Shown here: one piece after another, positions 14,634 through 22,225 of the stretch
How positions within the stretch are numbered: the first letter of the stretch is position 1
Layout: the number at the start of each line of letters is the position of its first letter
DNA from: Neobacillus ginsengisoli
GTDB lineage: Bacteria > Bacillota > Bacilli > Bacillales_B > DSM-18226
Reading direction: 5' to 3'
Assembly: GCF_030813055.1 (NCBI RefSeq)
Contig: NZ_JAUSTW010000019.1
Coordinates: 1 to 23,640 of the forward strand
Length of the DNA: 23,640 bases
Notes under the pieces: generated by a model
Databases searched by the model: none
Told to the model about the DNA's origin: nothing
The model's input: only the letters and a program-made list of their open reading frames with translations
Program-made: the position numbers and the translations under genes

Positions 14634-14662
14634 CTGGTTTTAGAAATATTTAGAAAAACCAG

Positions 14663-14713
14663 TTGACAGTTCCTCTACTAGGTGTTACGATATACCTGTA
14701 ATAAGTAACACTG
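14663..14713 (+). promoter_or_regulatory. Tandem promoter P1 with PadR-type operator
   Basis: TTGACA (14663-14668), 17-bp spacer, TACGAT (14686-14691), followed by operator copy 1 TGTAATAAGTAACACTG (14697-14713) covering the start point. Confidence 0.7.
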
Positions 14714-14765
14714 GATACCAACACCACTGAATAGTGAGGTTACAAAAATATTTTAAGAAAAACAG

Positions 14766-14816
14766 TTGACATCCGTACTACTCGGTGTTACGATGTACCT
14801 GTAATAAGCAATACTT
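14766..14816 (+). promoter_or_regulatory. Tandem promoter P2 with PadR-type operator
   Basis: TTGACA (14766-14771), 17-bp spacer, TACGAT (14789-14794), then operator copy 2 TGTAATAAGCAATACTT (14800-14816). P2 is a near-duplicate of P1, 103 bases downstream. Confidence 0.7.
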
Positions 14817-14855
14817 AATAGCGCGATTTCCCAAAAGCTATTAAGTAAAAGTTTT

Positions 14856-14876
14856 ACTTAGTACTAAGTTATACTG
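14856..14876. promoter_or_regulatory. PadR-type operator copy 3
   Basis: ACTTAGTACTAAGT (14856-14869) is a perfect palindrome, overlapping the 17-bp unit AGTACTAAGTTATACTG (14860-14876) shared with copies 1, 2 and 4. It lies about 45 bases before padR. Confidence 0.6.
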
Positions 14877-14920
14877 AATATAAGTCAGACAAAATAGAGG
14901 AGGTAAAGGAGGCTCTGAAC

Positions 14921-15241
14921 ATGGAAAATTTAACTGAAATGCTGAAGGGTTCGCTGGAAGGCTGCGTGCTGGAAATCATCAGCCGCCATGAAACCTATGG
15001 CTACGAGATTACCCGCCGCCTAAACGAGCTTGGGTTTACCGAAGTCGTGGAAGGGACGGTCTACACCATCCTCGTGCGATTAGAAAAGAAAAAACTTGTG
15101 AACATAGAAAAAAAACCGTCAGATATGGGGCCGCCCCGCAAGTTTTACTCACTTAATGAGGCTGGCCGCCAGGAACTTGAATTGTTTTGGAAAAAATGGG
15201 ATTTTGTATCATCAAAAATAAATGTCTTAAAGTCAATCTAG
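14921..15241 (+). CDS. PadR-family transcriptional repressor
   Basis: A 106-residue PadR regulator of the short class. The winged helix spans residues 8-85: LKGSLEGCVLEIISRHETYG, YEITRRLNELGF, EGTVYTILVRLEKKKLV, then the wing PSDMGPPRKFYSLNEAGRQE. A short C-terminal helix remains for dimerisation. AGGAGGTAAAGGAGG precedes the ATG at 14921. Codon use is GC-richer than in the flanking genes. The operon that follows encodes DUF1048 and an ABC exporter, a common arrangement in which PadR represses its own operon until a drug or lipid-like inducer binds. Four repeated dyads in front of padR and before the ABC genes are its probable operators. Confidence 0.9.
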   Translation: MENLTEMLKGSLEGCVLEIISRHETYGYEITRRLNELGFTEVVEGTVYTILVRLEKKKLVNIEKKPSDMGPPRKFYSLNEAGRQELELFWKKWDFVSSKINVLKSI

Positions 15242-15312
15242 CTTCATAAGATATTCCGTCCGATATTTTTGGAGTGTCTTGTTCATCTATATAAAAAAGG
15301 AGGAAAAATAAC

Positions 15313-15654
15313 ATGTTGGAAATGTTCAAAAAAATGATTGGTGATAAAAAAGAGTACAAGATGATGATGGCACGGGTTGAAGCCCTGCCAGAGGACTACC
15401 AGTTTGTATTTAAGAAAATTCAAAACTACATGTGGAATTTCTCAGCGGGCAACGGGATGGATATGCTGCACATGCAGTATGAATTAATCGAGTTGTTCGA
15501 AGCCGGTACGGCGGAAGGCAGACAAGTGCTGGAAATCACTGGGGACGACGTGGCGTCCTTTGCCGACGAACTAGTGGCAAACGCTAAAACCTATTTCGCA
15601 AAGTATCGTGAAGATTTGAATCAGAGTATCATGAAGCGATTGGGAAAAAAATAA
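15313..15654 (+). CDS. DUF1048 family protein
   Basis: A 113-residue helical protein matching the DUF1048 family, which occurs beside PadR regulators in Firmicutes. Features are a Lys-rich N-terminal helix (MLEMFKKMIGDKKEYKMMMA), LPEDYQFVFKKIQNYMWNFS, an acidic centre (LFEAGTAEGRQVLEITGDDV) and a C-terminal amphipathic helix. There is no signal peptide or membrane segment, so it is cytoplasmic. AAGGAGG stands before ATG 15313. It lies 71 bases after padR and is likely cotranscribed. Its biochemical role is unknown; by position it probably assists regulation or function of the exporter. Confidence 0.85.
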   Translation: MLEMFKKMIGDKKEYKMMMARVEALPEDYQFVFKKIQNYMWNFSAGNGMDMLHMQYELIELFEAGTAEGRQVLEITGDDVASFADELVANAKTYFAKYREDLNQSIMKRLGKK

Positions 15655-15732
15655 ATTCAATAGATCATACCGACTGATTAGCTGTTACAAATGTGAATTG
15701 CCGCCTTCGCTATTCAGTTATATTTTTAACCA

Positions 15733-15749
15733 GGTAGTAAGTAATACTG
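15733..15749. promoter_or_regulatory. PadR-type operator copy 4 before the ABC genes
   Basis: GGTAGTAAGTAATACTG, followed by TCAGTCAGACTAAATAG, closely repeats the block at 14860-14902 (26 of 32 aligned bases up to GTCAGAC). It suggests a second regulated start inside the operon, in the 171-base gap before the ATPase gene. Confidence 0.55.
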
Positions 15750-15825
15750 ATTATCAGTCAGACTAAATAGAAGAGTATAGGCAATCTAGCTCCGCAAAGA
15801 CGCTTTTTATAAGGAGGAAAAAAGT

Positions 15826-16587
15826 ATGAACAATGCAGCGATTTCTGTAAAAGGGTTAAAAAAATCCTTTAAAGACAAGGAAGTCTTAAAGGGGGTGGAT
15901 TTTGAGGTCCGGCGTAGCGAAATTTTCGCACTGCTGGGCTCAAATGGAGCGGGCAAGACGACGACGGTCAACATCCTCTCTACGCTGATGAAGCCCGATG
16001 GCGGCGAAGTAGGTATTTGCGGCTTTGACGTCCAGCGTCAACCAGATCATGTTCGCCAGAGCATCAGCCTGACAGGGCAGTTCGCAGCTTTAGACGGAAT
16101 GCTCACCGGGCGGGAAAACCTGATGATGATCGCCAAGTTGCGGGGAGTTTCCAATCCCGCTCAAGTCGCCGACAATCTGCTTGCAAGATTCAGCCTGACC
16201 GATGCGGCCAACCGCCGGGCGGACAAATATTCCGGCGGAATGAAGCGCCGGCTTGACATTGCCATGAGCCTGATCGGAACGCCAGCAGTCATTTTTCTCG
16301 ACGAACCGACGACAGGGCTTGACCCCGAAGCGCGGATTGAAGTCTGGGATACCGTCAAGGAGCTTGCCGGCGGCGGCACGACCATCTTGCTGACGACCCA
16401 GTACCTGGAGGAAGCCGAACAACTGGCGGACCGTATCGCCATCCTGCATGGCGGAAAAATCATCACGACCGGTACCCTTACCGAACTCAAAGAGATGTTC
16501 CCGCCAGCGAAAGTGGAGTACATCGAGAAGCAGCCGACATTGGAGGAAATTTTTCTCGCGATCATCGGCAAAAAGGAGGAGATGTAA
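15826..16587 (+). CDS. ABC transporter ATP-binding protein (DrrA-like)
   Basis: A 253-residue ABC ATPase that would power an exporter with the next gene product. Walker A is GSNGAGKT (38-45), the Q-loop GQ near 84, the signature YSGGMKRR (135-142), Walker B VIFLDEP (155-161) and the D-loop GLDPE. The H-loop position carries Gln (TTQYLEEA, Gln192), as is usual in daunorubicin-resistance (DrrA) type ATPases. The C-terminal tail EYIEKQPTLEEIFLAIIG is typical of the family, though the protein is shorter than actinobacterial DrrA of about 330 residues. AAGGAGG precedes ATG 15826. The stop codon abuts the start of the permease. Base composition is clearly richer in GC than surrounding genes. Confidence 0.92.
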   Translation: MNNAAISVKGLKKSFKDKEVLKGVDFEVRRSEIFALLGSNGAGKTTTVNILSTLMKPDGGEVGICGFDVQRQPDHVRQSISLTGQFAALDGMLTGRENLMMIAKLRGVSNPAQVADNLLARFSLTDAANRRADKYSGGMKRRLDIAMSLIGTPAVIFLDEPTTGLDPEARIEVWDTVKELAGGGTTILLTTQYLEEAEQLADRIAILHGGKIITTGTLTELKEMFPPAKVEYIEKQPTLEEIFLAIIGKKEEM

Positions 16588-17337
16588 ATGAAAAGCAAAA
16601 CAGGGGTATTACTAGGGCGTTTAATGCGCAACATCCTGCGCAGCCCGGATACGATTATCACGGTGGCGATTACGCCGATTATGATGATGCTGCTGTTTGT
16701 CTACGTATTTGGCGGCGCCATAGAGACAGGCACGGACAACTACGTCAATTATTTATTGCCGGGAATCTTGCTGATGGCTATCGCATCCGGCGTCGCTTAC
16801 ACTTCCGTGCGGCTGTTTACGGATGTAAAGAGCGGGCTGATGGCGCGTTTCATTACCATGCCCATCAAGCGCTCGTCGGTATTGTGGGCTCACGTGTTGA
16901 CCTCGCTTGTTTCCAATGCGCTTACTGTCGTGGTGGTTATCCTCGTCGCGCTCTTGATGGGCTTCCGTTCCAGCGCTGATATCCTGGATTGGCTCGCGGT
17001 AGCTGGGATACTCGGGCTGTTTACGCTGGCGCTGACATGGCTGGCGGTCATTCCCGGATTGACAGCGGGGTCTATGGAAGGGGCGACAGCCTACTCGTAC
17101 CCGCTGATTTTCCTGCCGTTTATCAGTTCGGCCTTTGTCCCCACCGAAACCATGCCTAAAATTGTCCGTGCGTTCGCTGAGAACCAGCCCGTGACTTCAA
17201 TCGTGAATGCGATCCGTGCCCTCTTGTATGAAGGGTCTGTTGGCAACGGTATCTGGATCGCGCTTGCCTGGTGCGTCGGCATCATGGTCATCGCTTACTT
17301 CTTCGCCAATAAAGCATTTAAACGCCAGTTAGGGTAA
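16588..17337 (+). CDS. ABC-2 type permease (DrrB-like)
   Basis: A 249-residue integral membrane protein of the ABC-2 class with six predicted hydrophobic segments: near residues 22-42 (TIITVAITPIMMMLLFVYVF), 55-75, 108-130 (VSNALTVVVVILVALLMGF), 138-160, 168-188 and 222-242. It begins with the family pattern of a cytoplasmic N-terminal arm (LLGRLMRNILRSPDT), and NYLLPGILLM plus LMARFITMPIKRSSVL are characteristic. ATG 16588 follows the ATPase stop without a gap, with AAAAAGGAGGAG inside the ATPase end, so the two are translationally linked. Together they probably export a drug, antibiotic or lipid-like compound. A weak ACACC/GGTGT hairpin follows. Confidence 0.9.
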   Translation: MKSKTGVLLGRLMRNILRSPDTIITVAITPIMMMLLFVYVFGGAIETGTDNYVNYLLPGILLMAIASGVAYTSVRLFTDVKSGLMARFITMPIKRSSVLWAHVLTSLVSNALTVVVVILVALLMGFRSSADILDWLAVAGILGLFTLALTWLAVIPGLTAGSMEGATAYSYPLIFLPFISSAFVPTETMPKIVRAFAENQPVTSIVNAIRALLYEGSVGNGIWIALAWCVGIMVIAYFFANKAFKRQLG

Positions 17338-17469
17338 GTACACCATCGGTTCGGTGTCTCGTGGCAACTAAATCTTCCGAAATAAAATATATGTTTGGAA
17401 AAGCACGGAAAAATTTTCCATACTTTAATTATTTGTCATGTTCTCAGGGTAACTATTGTCGATATAACA

Positions 17470-17545
17470 CCTTCATGTTATTCAACAATCGGGCGCAATT
17501 CTGCAGTAAGAATTGTGCTCTTTTTTTATGTTAAGGGCTCTTTAG
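17470..17545 (+). terminator. Terminator-bearing dispersed repeat, copy 7
   Basis: TTCAACAATCGGGCGC, stem GCGCAATTCT (17493-17502) with AGAATTGTGC (17509-17518), then TCTTTTTTTT, followed by TTTAGTTGAACAAG. A strong intrinsic terminator behind the ABC operon. Confidence 0.8.
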
Positions 17546-17616
17546 TTGAACAAGAATATTAACAATTCATTCAGGGAAAGTACCTACTATACACTATAAA
17601 GAAAGTAGGTATTGAT

Positions 17617-18021
17617 TTGAGAAAAATCCTTATGACTACCTATTTTATTATCTTTTTAAGCACACCTGTCCAAGCAGAAACAGATAGTTCACGTTATGTA
17701 ATGAAGCTTGAAGATATAATTTATACATTTTTATCACCTCTGGAATCAAAAGCAATTAAGGAGTATTTTGGAGATACATACTTATCTGATTTTTGTAAGT
17801 TTGTAGAGGTTAAGACGAAACCCGATTCTGCATACAGATATGAAATAACATATCAATTCATAACATATGAAAGGGCAATAATGCCTCCATATCATTTGTT
17901 TACTTTAAAAGTTGGTAACAATTCTCCTACGGACTGGGTTATAAAAGATGTGAAAGTGAGAAAATTAGCCGAGTATGAAGATTATACCAAGATGTGTAGA
18001 AAACCAATGATTGTAAGGTAG
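17617..18021 (+). CDS. Secreted DUF3888-like protein
   Basis: A 134-residue protein with an N-terminal signal peptide (MRKILMTTYFIIFLSTPVQA, cleavage predicted after VQA), hence exported. The mature part has the pattern of the DUF3888 family of Bacillus: an early helix LEDIIYTFLSPLESKAIKEY, FGDTYL, a strand region YRYEITYQFITYE, then PPYHLFTLKV near residue 94. Two cysteines (FCKF, KMCR) could form a disulfide. The start is TTG at 17617 after GAAAGTAGGT. It has its own terminator-type repeat downstream. The function of the family is unknown. Confidence 0.7.
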   Translation: MRKILMTTYFIIFLSTPVQAETDSSRYVMKLEDIIYTFLSPLESKAIKEYFGDTYLSDFCKFVEVKTKPDSAYRYEITYQFITYERAIMPPYHLFTLKVGNNSPTDWVIKDVKVRKLAEYEDYTKMCRKPMIVR

Positions 18022-18039
18022 AATCGACAGTTATTAAGC

Positions 18040-18112
18040 TCTAATGGGTGCTTATGATAAAGAAAGGGATGCTGCTGCGGCATCCTTTTTTGTTATTGAA
18101 CAAACTAGAAGT
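18040..18112 (+). terminator. Terminator-bearing dispersed repeat, copy 8
   Basis: AATGGGTGCTTATG, then GGATGC (18068-18073) pairing with GCATCC (18081-18086) and TTTTTTT, then TTATTGAACAAACTAGAAGTTTAG split across the usual phrase. Confidence 0.7.
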
Positions 18113-18181
18113 TTAGTTAGATAAATATTTGGAAATGTATGGTAAAATTAATACGAATATTAAAGGTGGAGAGTGGTACTA

Positions 18182-18775
18182 ATGAAGGCTTTATTAGAGT
18201 TAGTACGAATTGCTTTTATATTTGTATTTTTTGTAGGAATATTAAGTGCTTTTATAACATTTTTATACTCAAAGTTAGGAACTGATACTTCCACTTATGG
18301 ATGGATGATAATAATTGCAATTATTATATTTTTCTTTGTACTGTATCGAAATAAATATCAGTTTAGTGGATGGTATACAGGTAAGAGGAAAAAACTCCCG
18401 AAAAAAGTATCTTTAGTTCTTATTTCCGTTTCAATATTATTATTGTTATTACCTTGCATTCTAAGTTTCTCAAATACTAAAACGGAGAGGATATCTTCTG
18501 CAAGTTGGTCTTATCCTTTTGTTGTTTGAAATGGATATTCCTACAAAACAAGCAATGAATATGTAGATGTAGATCAAATTGATAAGGTAATTGGAGAAAT
18601 AACAACTTATTCAGACAAAGAAGGAAATTATTCAGGTAACTTCTCAAATATGTATAAAAAAGATACCCAATATTTTTCGATTAAAGGAATTAGTTCCAAT
18701 AAAGCTATTGCCATAAGAGAAGAGGATGGAAGGTATAAAAAAGCGATTAGAGTTGATAAATACGAAGGGAAATAG
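18182..18775 (+). pseudogene. Membrane protein interrupted by one in-frame TGA at a likely Trp codon
   Basis: One frame from ATG 18182 to TAG 18773-18775 spans 196 sense codons, broken only by TGA at 18527-18529. The N-terminal part has three hydrophobic segments (about residues 8-28, 38-55 and 74-93). The C-terminal part is extracellular-looking: SYKTSNEYVDVDQIDKVIGE, YSDKEGNYSGNFSNMY and FSIKGISSNKAIAIREEDG. The stop lies in PFVV-TGA-NGYSYK; related Bacillus proteins, as I remember them, have VVWNGY, so TGG to TGA is the likely change. AAAGGTGGAG precedes ATG 18182, better placed than the GTG at 18173. Both halves remain open, so the lesion is recent, tolerated by UGA readthrough, or a sequence error. 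No function is recognised. Confidence 0.7.
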
Positions 18776-18861
18776 CCACTTTGTAAACACGGTCGCTAGA
18801 GCTGAAGAAGTGGTTGGTGCCTAACAATTCTACTTACCTAAACTCCGAAGAGGGTGACTGT

Positions 18862-19296
18862 ATGGGGAATATAATATGGATAAATGGAAGTTATAAAGAA
18901 GATAGTCGAGTTTTTGATTCCGATATTCAAGCTCAAGAATGGGCGGATGCCCTACTTCCAGATTTCGGTCCATATTTAATTAGTCAGATTAATGTAGGTT
19001 ATGCTACTCCTGACGAGAAGGTTATTAAATATTTAGGAAATCTTTTACCTGATTGGGCTAGTTATAATAATGTGAAAATTTGTATTCATCAAGAAAAAAC
19101 CATAGTGGATGGTCAAGTCTTATACAAAATTTGGACACAACATATGCGACAGACTTTTATTTTGATGAGATTTGCCAGATTCATATGCCGACATGGTCAA
19201 AAGGTCGGATTACATTGGAAGGCGATGCAGCATATGGCCCATCACCCCTTTCAGGTCAAGGCTCTAGCCTGGCGCTCGTTGGTGCTTATGTATTAG
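18862..19296 (+). CDS. Hypothetical protein with chimeric 3' end
   Basis: A 144-codon ORF starting at ATG 18862 after AGAGGGTG. The first 92 or so residues (GNIIWINGSYKEDSRVFDSD, DIQAQEWADALLPDFGPYL, YATPDEKVIKYLGNLLPDWA) look like a real soluble protein that I do not recognise. From about 19138 onward the DNA is the flavin-monooxygenase relic read in the wrong frame (HMRQTFILMRFARFICRHGQ), so the native C-terminus has been lost. The product, if made, is a truncated protein with a nonsense tail. Confidence 0.45.
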   Translation: MGNIIWINGSYKEDSRVFDSDIQAQEWADALLPDFGPYLISQINVGYATPDEKVIKYLGNLLPDWASYNNVKICIHQEKTIVDGQVLYKIWTQHMRQTFILMRFARFICRHGQKVGLHWKAMQHMAHHPFQVKALAWRSLVLMY

Positions 19297-19550
19297 CTGG
19301 CGAACTCAAAGCTGTACATGGCGATTATGCCCGTGCTTTTGTTGCCTATGAACAAGAAATGAGAAAGTTTGTTGAGAAAAATCAAAAAATAGGACTTATG
19401 GCTGCTAGGAGCATGATTGAAAAATCAAACTTCAAAATCTTTCTACGCAATTTAATGTTGCGGGTACCCACCCTTATGGTCGTACAGTTTAAGATGATTT
19501 CGAAAATGATAGCGAAAGCTGCCAACGGGATTAAACTGAAAGATTATTGA
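19138..19550 (+). pseudogene. C-terminal remnant of an FAD-dependent monooxygenase
   Basis: About 137 residues of the end of a flavin-dependent monooxygenase (PHBH-like class, of about 380-400 residues). WSKGRITLEGDAAYGPSPLS and GQGSSLALVGAYVLAGEL contain the GD-x6-P second FAD motif that binds the ribityl chain. The tail (YARAFVAYEQEMRKFVEKNQ) is also typical. The N-terminal Rossmann domain with GxGxxG is absent, so no enzyme can be made. It is joined directly to the unrelated ORF at 18862, pointing to a deletion that fused two genes. Confidence 0.8.
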
Positions 19551-19812
19551 TATGGATAGCAATAAGAGGAGTTTCAGCCCAGCTTTAATTTCTTGGCAGG
19601 AGTGCTACTATCAACAAGTGACACGTGCAAAAAAGCTGTCTATTATTCAGTAACTATATAAAACACAAACAATTTTCTGCCTAGCCAGCTAAGCGTAAAC
19701 AGGCCCTTAAGCCTTTAAAAATATTTTGATCTTCCGCAATCGGGCGCTTTAATTTAAAAGGTAGTCATAATTTATTAATGAAAGATTTTCTAAATGATAG
19801 TAATTTAATAAT
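19551..19812. other. Intergenic with repeat copy 9
   Basis: GATCTTCCGCAATCGGGCGCTTTAATTTAAAAGG at about 19729-19762 is split here as CTTCCGCAATCGGGCGC plus its tail and belongs to the dispersed family without a clear stem. A 33-codon ATG frame at 19552 has no ribosome site and is not called. Confidence 0.4.
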
Positions 19813-20121
19813 TCACATACTCCCCATTCCTTTTTTCTGATGCTCAGGTACAACAGCAACTGGAGCAAGTGCCAAAGAATTGACAGTTTTATCACCATCT
19901 ACGATTTTTATTTTAGATAAAAGAATATGACCTACAATGTCTTTGTCTTGATTTAATGCAACTAAAGAAAGTTCAGGAATAAATGCATCTGATTTTCTAA
20001 TCCGATTTACAAGTAAATGTTCTTTCTTGTCGCTATATTCTTCATTTAAAAATGCTTTTTTAACAACTTCTTCAGTTGTGTTATATTCTTCAGTGAGCTC
20101 TTGTCTAATTAATATATCCAT
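19813..20121 (-). pseudogene. GNAT acetyltransferase, truncated in the acetyl-CoA loop
   Basis: A 102-residue N-terminal part of a GNAT N-acetyltransferase, a family normally about 165-175 residues long. ILIRQELTEEYNTTEEVVKK begins the domain, LSLVALNQDKDIVGHILLSK is the central strand pair, and LALAPVAVVPEHQKKGMGSM reaches motif A (R/Q-x-x-G-x-G/A), where the frame stops right after GMGS. The rest of the acetyl-CoA site and the C-terminal strands are missing; a dispersed-repeat copy follows 50 bases on. CAGGAGACTATAA precedes the ATG, so it is still likely transcribed, but an active enzyme is unlikely. Confidence 0.75.
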
Positions 20122-20507
20122 TTATAGTCTCCTGTTCTTTTAATAAATTACGTCTTTTCTTTATCCTATAAATGGCACTTTCTTAATGCACGAAGTCATT
20201 AAGAAAGTTTACTCACCCAGCTCTAAACATAAGTTTGACAAACAAAAACCTCCAAATTTAGTATGGAATTATTTTATAGTGTTATATTATCGAGGTCAAA
20301 CTTCAGTGTATTAAACCCTCTTGTGATAACGGATGCTAATATTCAATAAGTACGAATTTTCAATAGCCTTTGATCTTCCACAAAAGGGCGCCTTTCTTTA
20401 ATAAAAAGGCATAAATTTTTCATACTCCCGTAACTTTTAACGAAGAAAAACCGTTTTATAAAACGAAAGGTATTTTTACAAACTATTAGACTGAATGGGG
20501 GAAAATT
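20122..20507. other. Intergenic with hairpin, spaced inverted repeat and repeat copy 10
   Basis: ACTTTCTTAATG (20177-20188) pairs perfectly with CATTAAGAAAGT (20197-20208). AAGTTTGAC (20231-20239) and GTCAAACTT (20295-20303) are inverted 55 bases apart. CTTCCACAAAAGGGCGCC near 20371 with a GCCTTT/AAAGGC hairpin belongs to the dispersed family. No gene is seen. Confidence 0.45.
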
Positions 20508-21542
20508 ATGAAGATCCTTATATTAGGAGGTACTCGTTTTTTAGGAAAAGCTTTGGTAGAAGAAGCATTGAAAAGAGGGCACGAAATTACCTTATTTAAT
20601 CGCGGCACCAATAAAGAGACGTTTCCTGAGGTGGAGCAGCTAATCGGCAATAGAAACAGTGATGTATCACTTTTGGAAAACCGGAAATGGGATGTTGTAA
20701 TGGATACATGCGGATTTGCTCCTCATCAAATCAAAAAAATAGCAGCAGTACTCGGGGATAACATCGAACATTATACATACATCTCAAGCATTTCTGTTTA
20801 TAAAGATTGGATTCCACTCAATATTACGGAAGACTATCATTTACAATCCATGCCGTCGGATAAATTGAAGGATGTTGAGGAGGGGACAATTTCTCCTTAC
20901 GAGTATTACGGCGCATTAAAAGTACTATGTGAAGAAGAAGCGGAGAAGCATTGGCCAGGGCGTGTTTTGCATATAAGAGCGGGACAGCTTGTCGGACCAT
21001 TTGACTATACGGATCGGCTCACGTACTGGGTTCAGCGTGTAGGACAGGGCGGAAAAGTATTAGTGCCGGGACGTCCAGATCGTCCTGTTCAATTGATTGA
21101 CGTAAAAGATATAGCAACATGGGTGTTCAATATGGCGGAAAACAGAAAAGCAGGTACGTTCAATGTAACAGGGCCGGATTATGAATTGACTATAGAAGTG
21201 CTATTGAATACCTGTAAAGCTGTCACAAACGGTGATGCCGAATTTGTATGGACAGATGAACAATTTGTATTGGATCATAAAATACAGCCATGGACGGAAA
21301 TGCCGTTATGGATTCCTGAACACTTCCCGTTAGAAGGAGAAAGAGAACCGTGGAAAGGCTCGTTTTGCATCAGCATAGAAAAAACCGTTGAGGCCGGACT
21401 TTCCTTCCGCCCCCTTGAAGATACTATTTATGATGTGTATCAATGGGAGAAAGCGAGACAGGATGCAGAACTTAAAGCGGGGATATTACGAGAAAGAGAG
21501 CAGGAGCTGCTAGAGACTTGGTTCCAAAAAGAGAAAAAGTAG
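20508..21542 (+). CDS. NAD-dependent epimerase/dehydratase family protein
   Basis: A 344-residue extended SDR. LILGGTRFLGKALVEEAL (3-20) is the cofactor loop, a GGTxFLG variant of GxxGxxG, followed by LFNRGT. VMDTCGF replaces the usual central motif, SSISVY supplies the catalytic Ser region, and YYGALKVLCEEE gives Tyr-x3-Lys. LVGPFDYTDR, RPVQLIDVKDIATWV and FNVTGP complete the fold. Such GGT-x-FLG proteins act on nucleotide sugars or related substrates, or as RNA-binding relatives in plastids; the substrate here cannot be told. GGGGGAAAATT precedes ATG 20508. The gene stands alone and intact, in contrast to the broken neighbours upstream. Confidence 0.88.
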   Translation: MKILILGGTRFLGKALVEEALKRGHEITLFNRGTNKETFPEVEQLIGNRNSDVSLLENRKWDVVMDTCGFAPHQIKKIAAVLGDNIEHYTYISSISVYKDWIPLNITEDYHLQSMPSDKLKDVEEGTISPYEYYGALKVLCEEEAEKHWPGRVLHIRAGQLVGPFDYTDRLTYWVQRVGQGGKVLVPGRPDRPVQLIDVKDIATWVFNMAENRKAGTFNVTGPDYELTIEVLLNTCKAVTNGDAEFVWTDEQFVLDHKIQPWTEMPLWIPEHFPLEGEREPWKGSFCISIEKTVEAGLSFRPLEDTIYDVYQWEKARQDAELKAGILREREQELLETWFQKEKK

Positions 21543-21548
21543 ACATTG

Positions 21549-21576
21549 TGATGGGATTATTACCCTATGCCCATCA
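21549..21576 (+). terminator. Weak hairpin after the epimerase gene
   Basis: TGATGGG pairs with CCCATCA across a 14-nt loop, seven bases after the stop codon, without a T-run. Confidence 0.35.
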
Positions 21577-21623
21577 AATCTAAGGAAAAATTATATTCTA
21601 AAAAATTGATTCTTCTAAACTAT

Positions 21624-21825
21624 GATCTTCAACAATCGGGCGCTTTAATGGTGTAAGATAAATATTTATGGACTGAACAGTTTTCTGTTCAGTCCATAAA
21701 TATTTATCAAAATTGCTTAAATGGTATTTACTCTTCTGATGGCCCTTCAATCTACGATCTTTGCCGACACCACGAGGGATTTCGTAATAAACTTTTTCGG
21801 GGGAAGATGCAAAAATACCCTACTT
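21624..21825. repeat. Repeat copy 11 and a perfect 24-bp stem hairpin
   Basis: CTTCAACAATCGGGCGC (about 21627-21643) is a dispersed-repeat phrase. It runs into a hairpin of two perfectly complementary 24-base arms (21657-21680 and 21685-21708; core GGACTGAACAG) with a TTTT loop. It lies between convergent genes and could act as a bidirectional terminator. The rest to 21825 holds no gene. Confidence 0.65.
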
Positions 21826-22050
21826 CTATACCACTTTTTTGGTTTTAGTTTTGTCTTTGGTTTTGGTTTTCTTTAACTTACTGCGTCGTTGCTCTACGTG
21901 TTGAAGCAGCCCAGATGAGGTTCTCTTTTTTAACAAAGGATGCCCAAACAAAATTGCTGAAATTTCGATGTCAGTTTGATGTGGAAGATTGATAATGGTA
22001 TTGTCGATTAATTCATCTTCTTGCGGAGACCAAAGTTTATTACCAGCCAT
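21826..22050 (-). CDS. Small Myb/SANT-like putative DNA-binding protein
   Basis: A 74-residue basic protein. I start it at ATG 22048-22050, preceded by AGAAGGGTGATAAA, instead of the upstream start at 22092. LWSPQEDELIDNTIINLPHQ, then TDIEISAILFGHPLLKKRTS, follows the tryptophan-helix-helix pattern of Myb/SANT-like domains, as in W-x-x-x-EDE openings of Bacillus regulators. The tail is a Lys/Thr run (KLKKTKTKDKTKTKK) suited to nucleic-acid binding. DNA binding is inferred from the pattern only. Confidence 0.55.
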   Translation of the reverse strand: MAGNKLWSPQEDELIDNTIINLPHQTDIEISAILFGHPLLKKRTSSGLLQHVEQRRSKLKKTKTKDKTKTKKVV

Positions 22051-22225
22051 TTTATCACCCTTCTTTTGTTTTTTCACTACATACATATACAAACGAAAAA
22101 AACTTGAATTATCATTTATGTGTATTTACTGAATAGAAAAAGCGAAGGCAATAGAATGATTTTAAACAAAAGGAAGGAAAAGAGATTCCTTTCTTCCAGT
22201 CAATTATAAAGTTCCTAATTTCAAG

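Noticed and set aside
16090..16661. Two long minus-strand open frames over the ABC genes
   Set aside because: Shadows caused by the GC-rich coding strand of the ATPase and permease, which have all family motifs.
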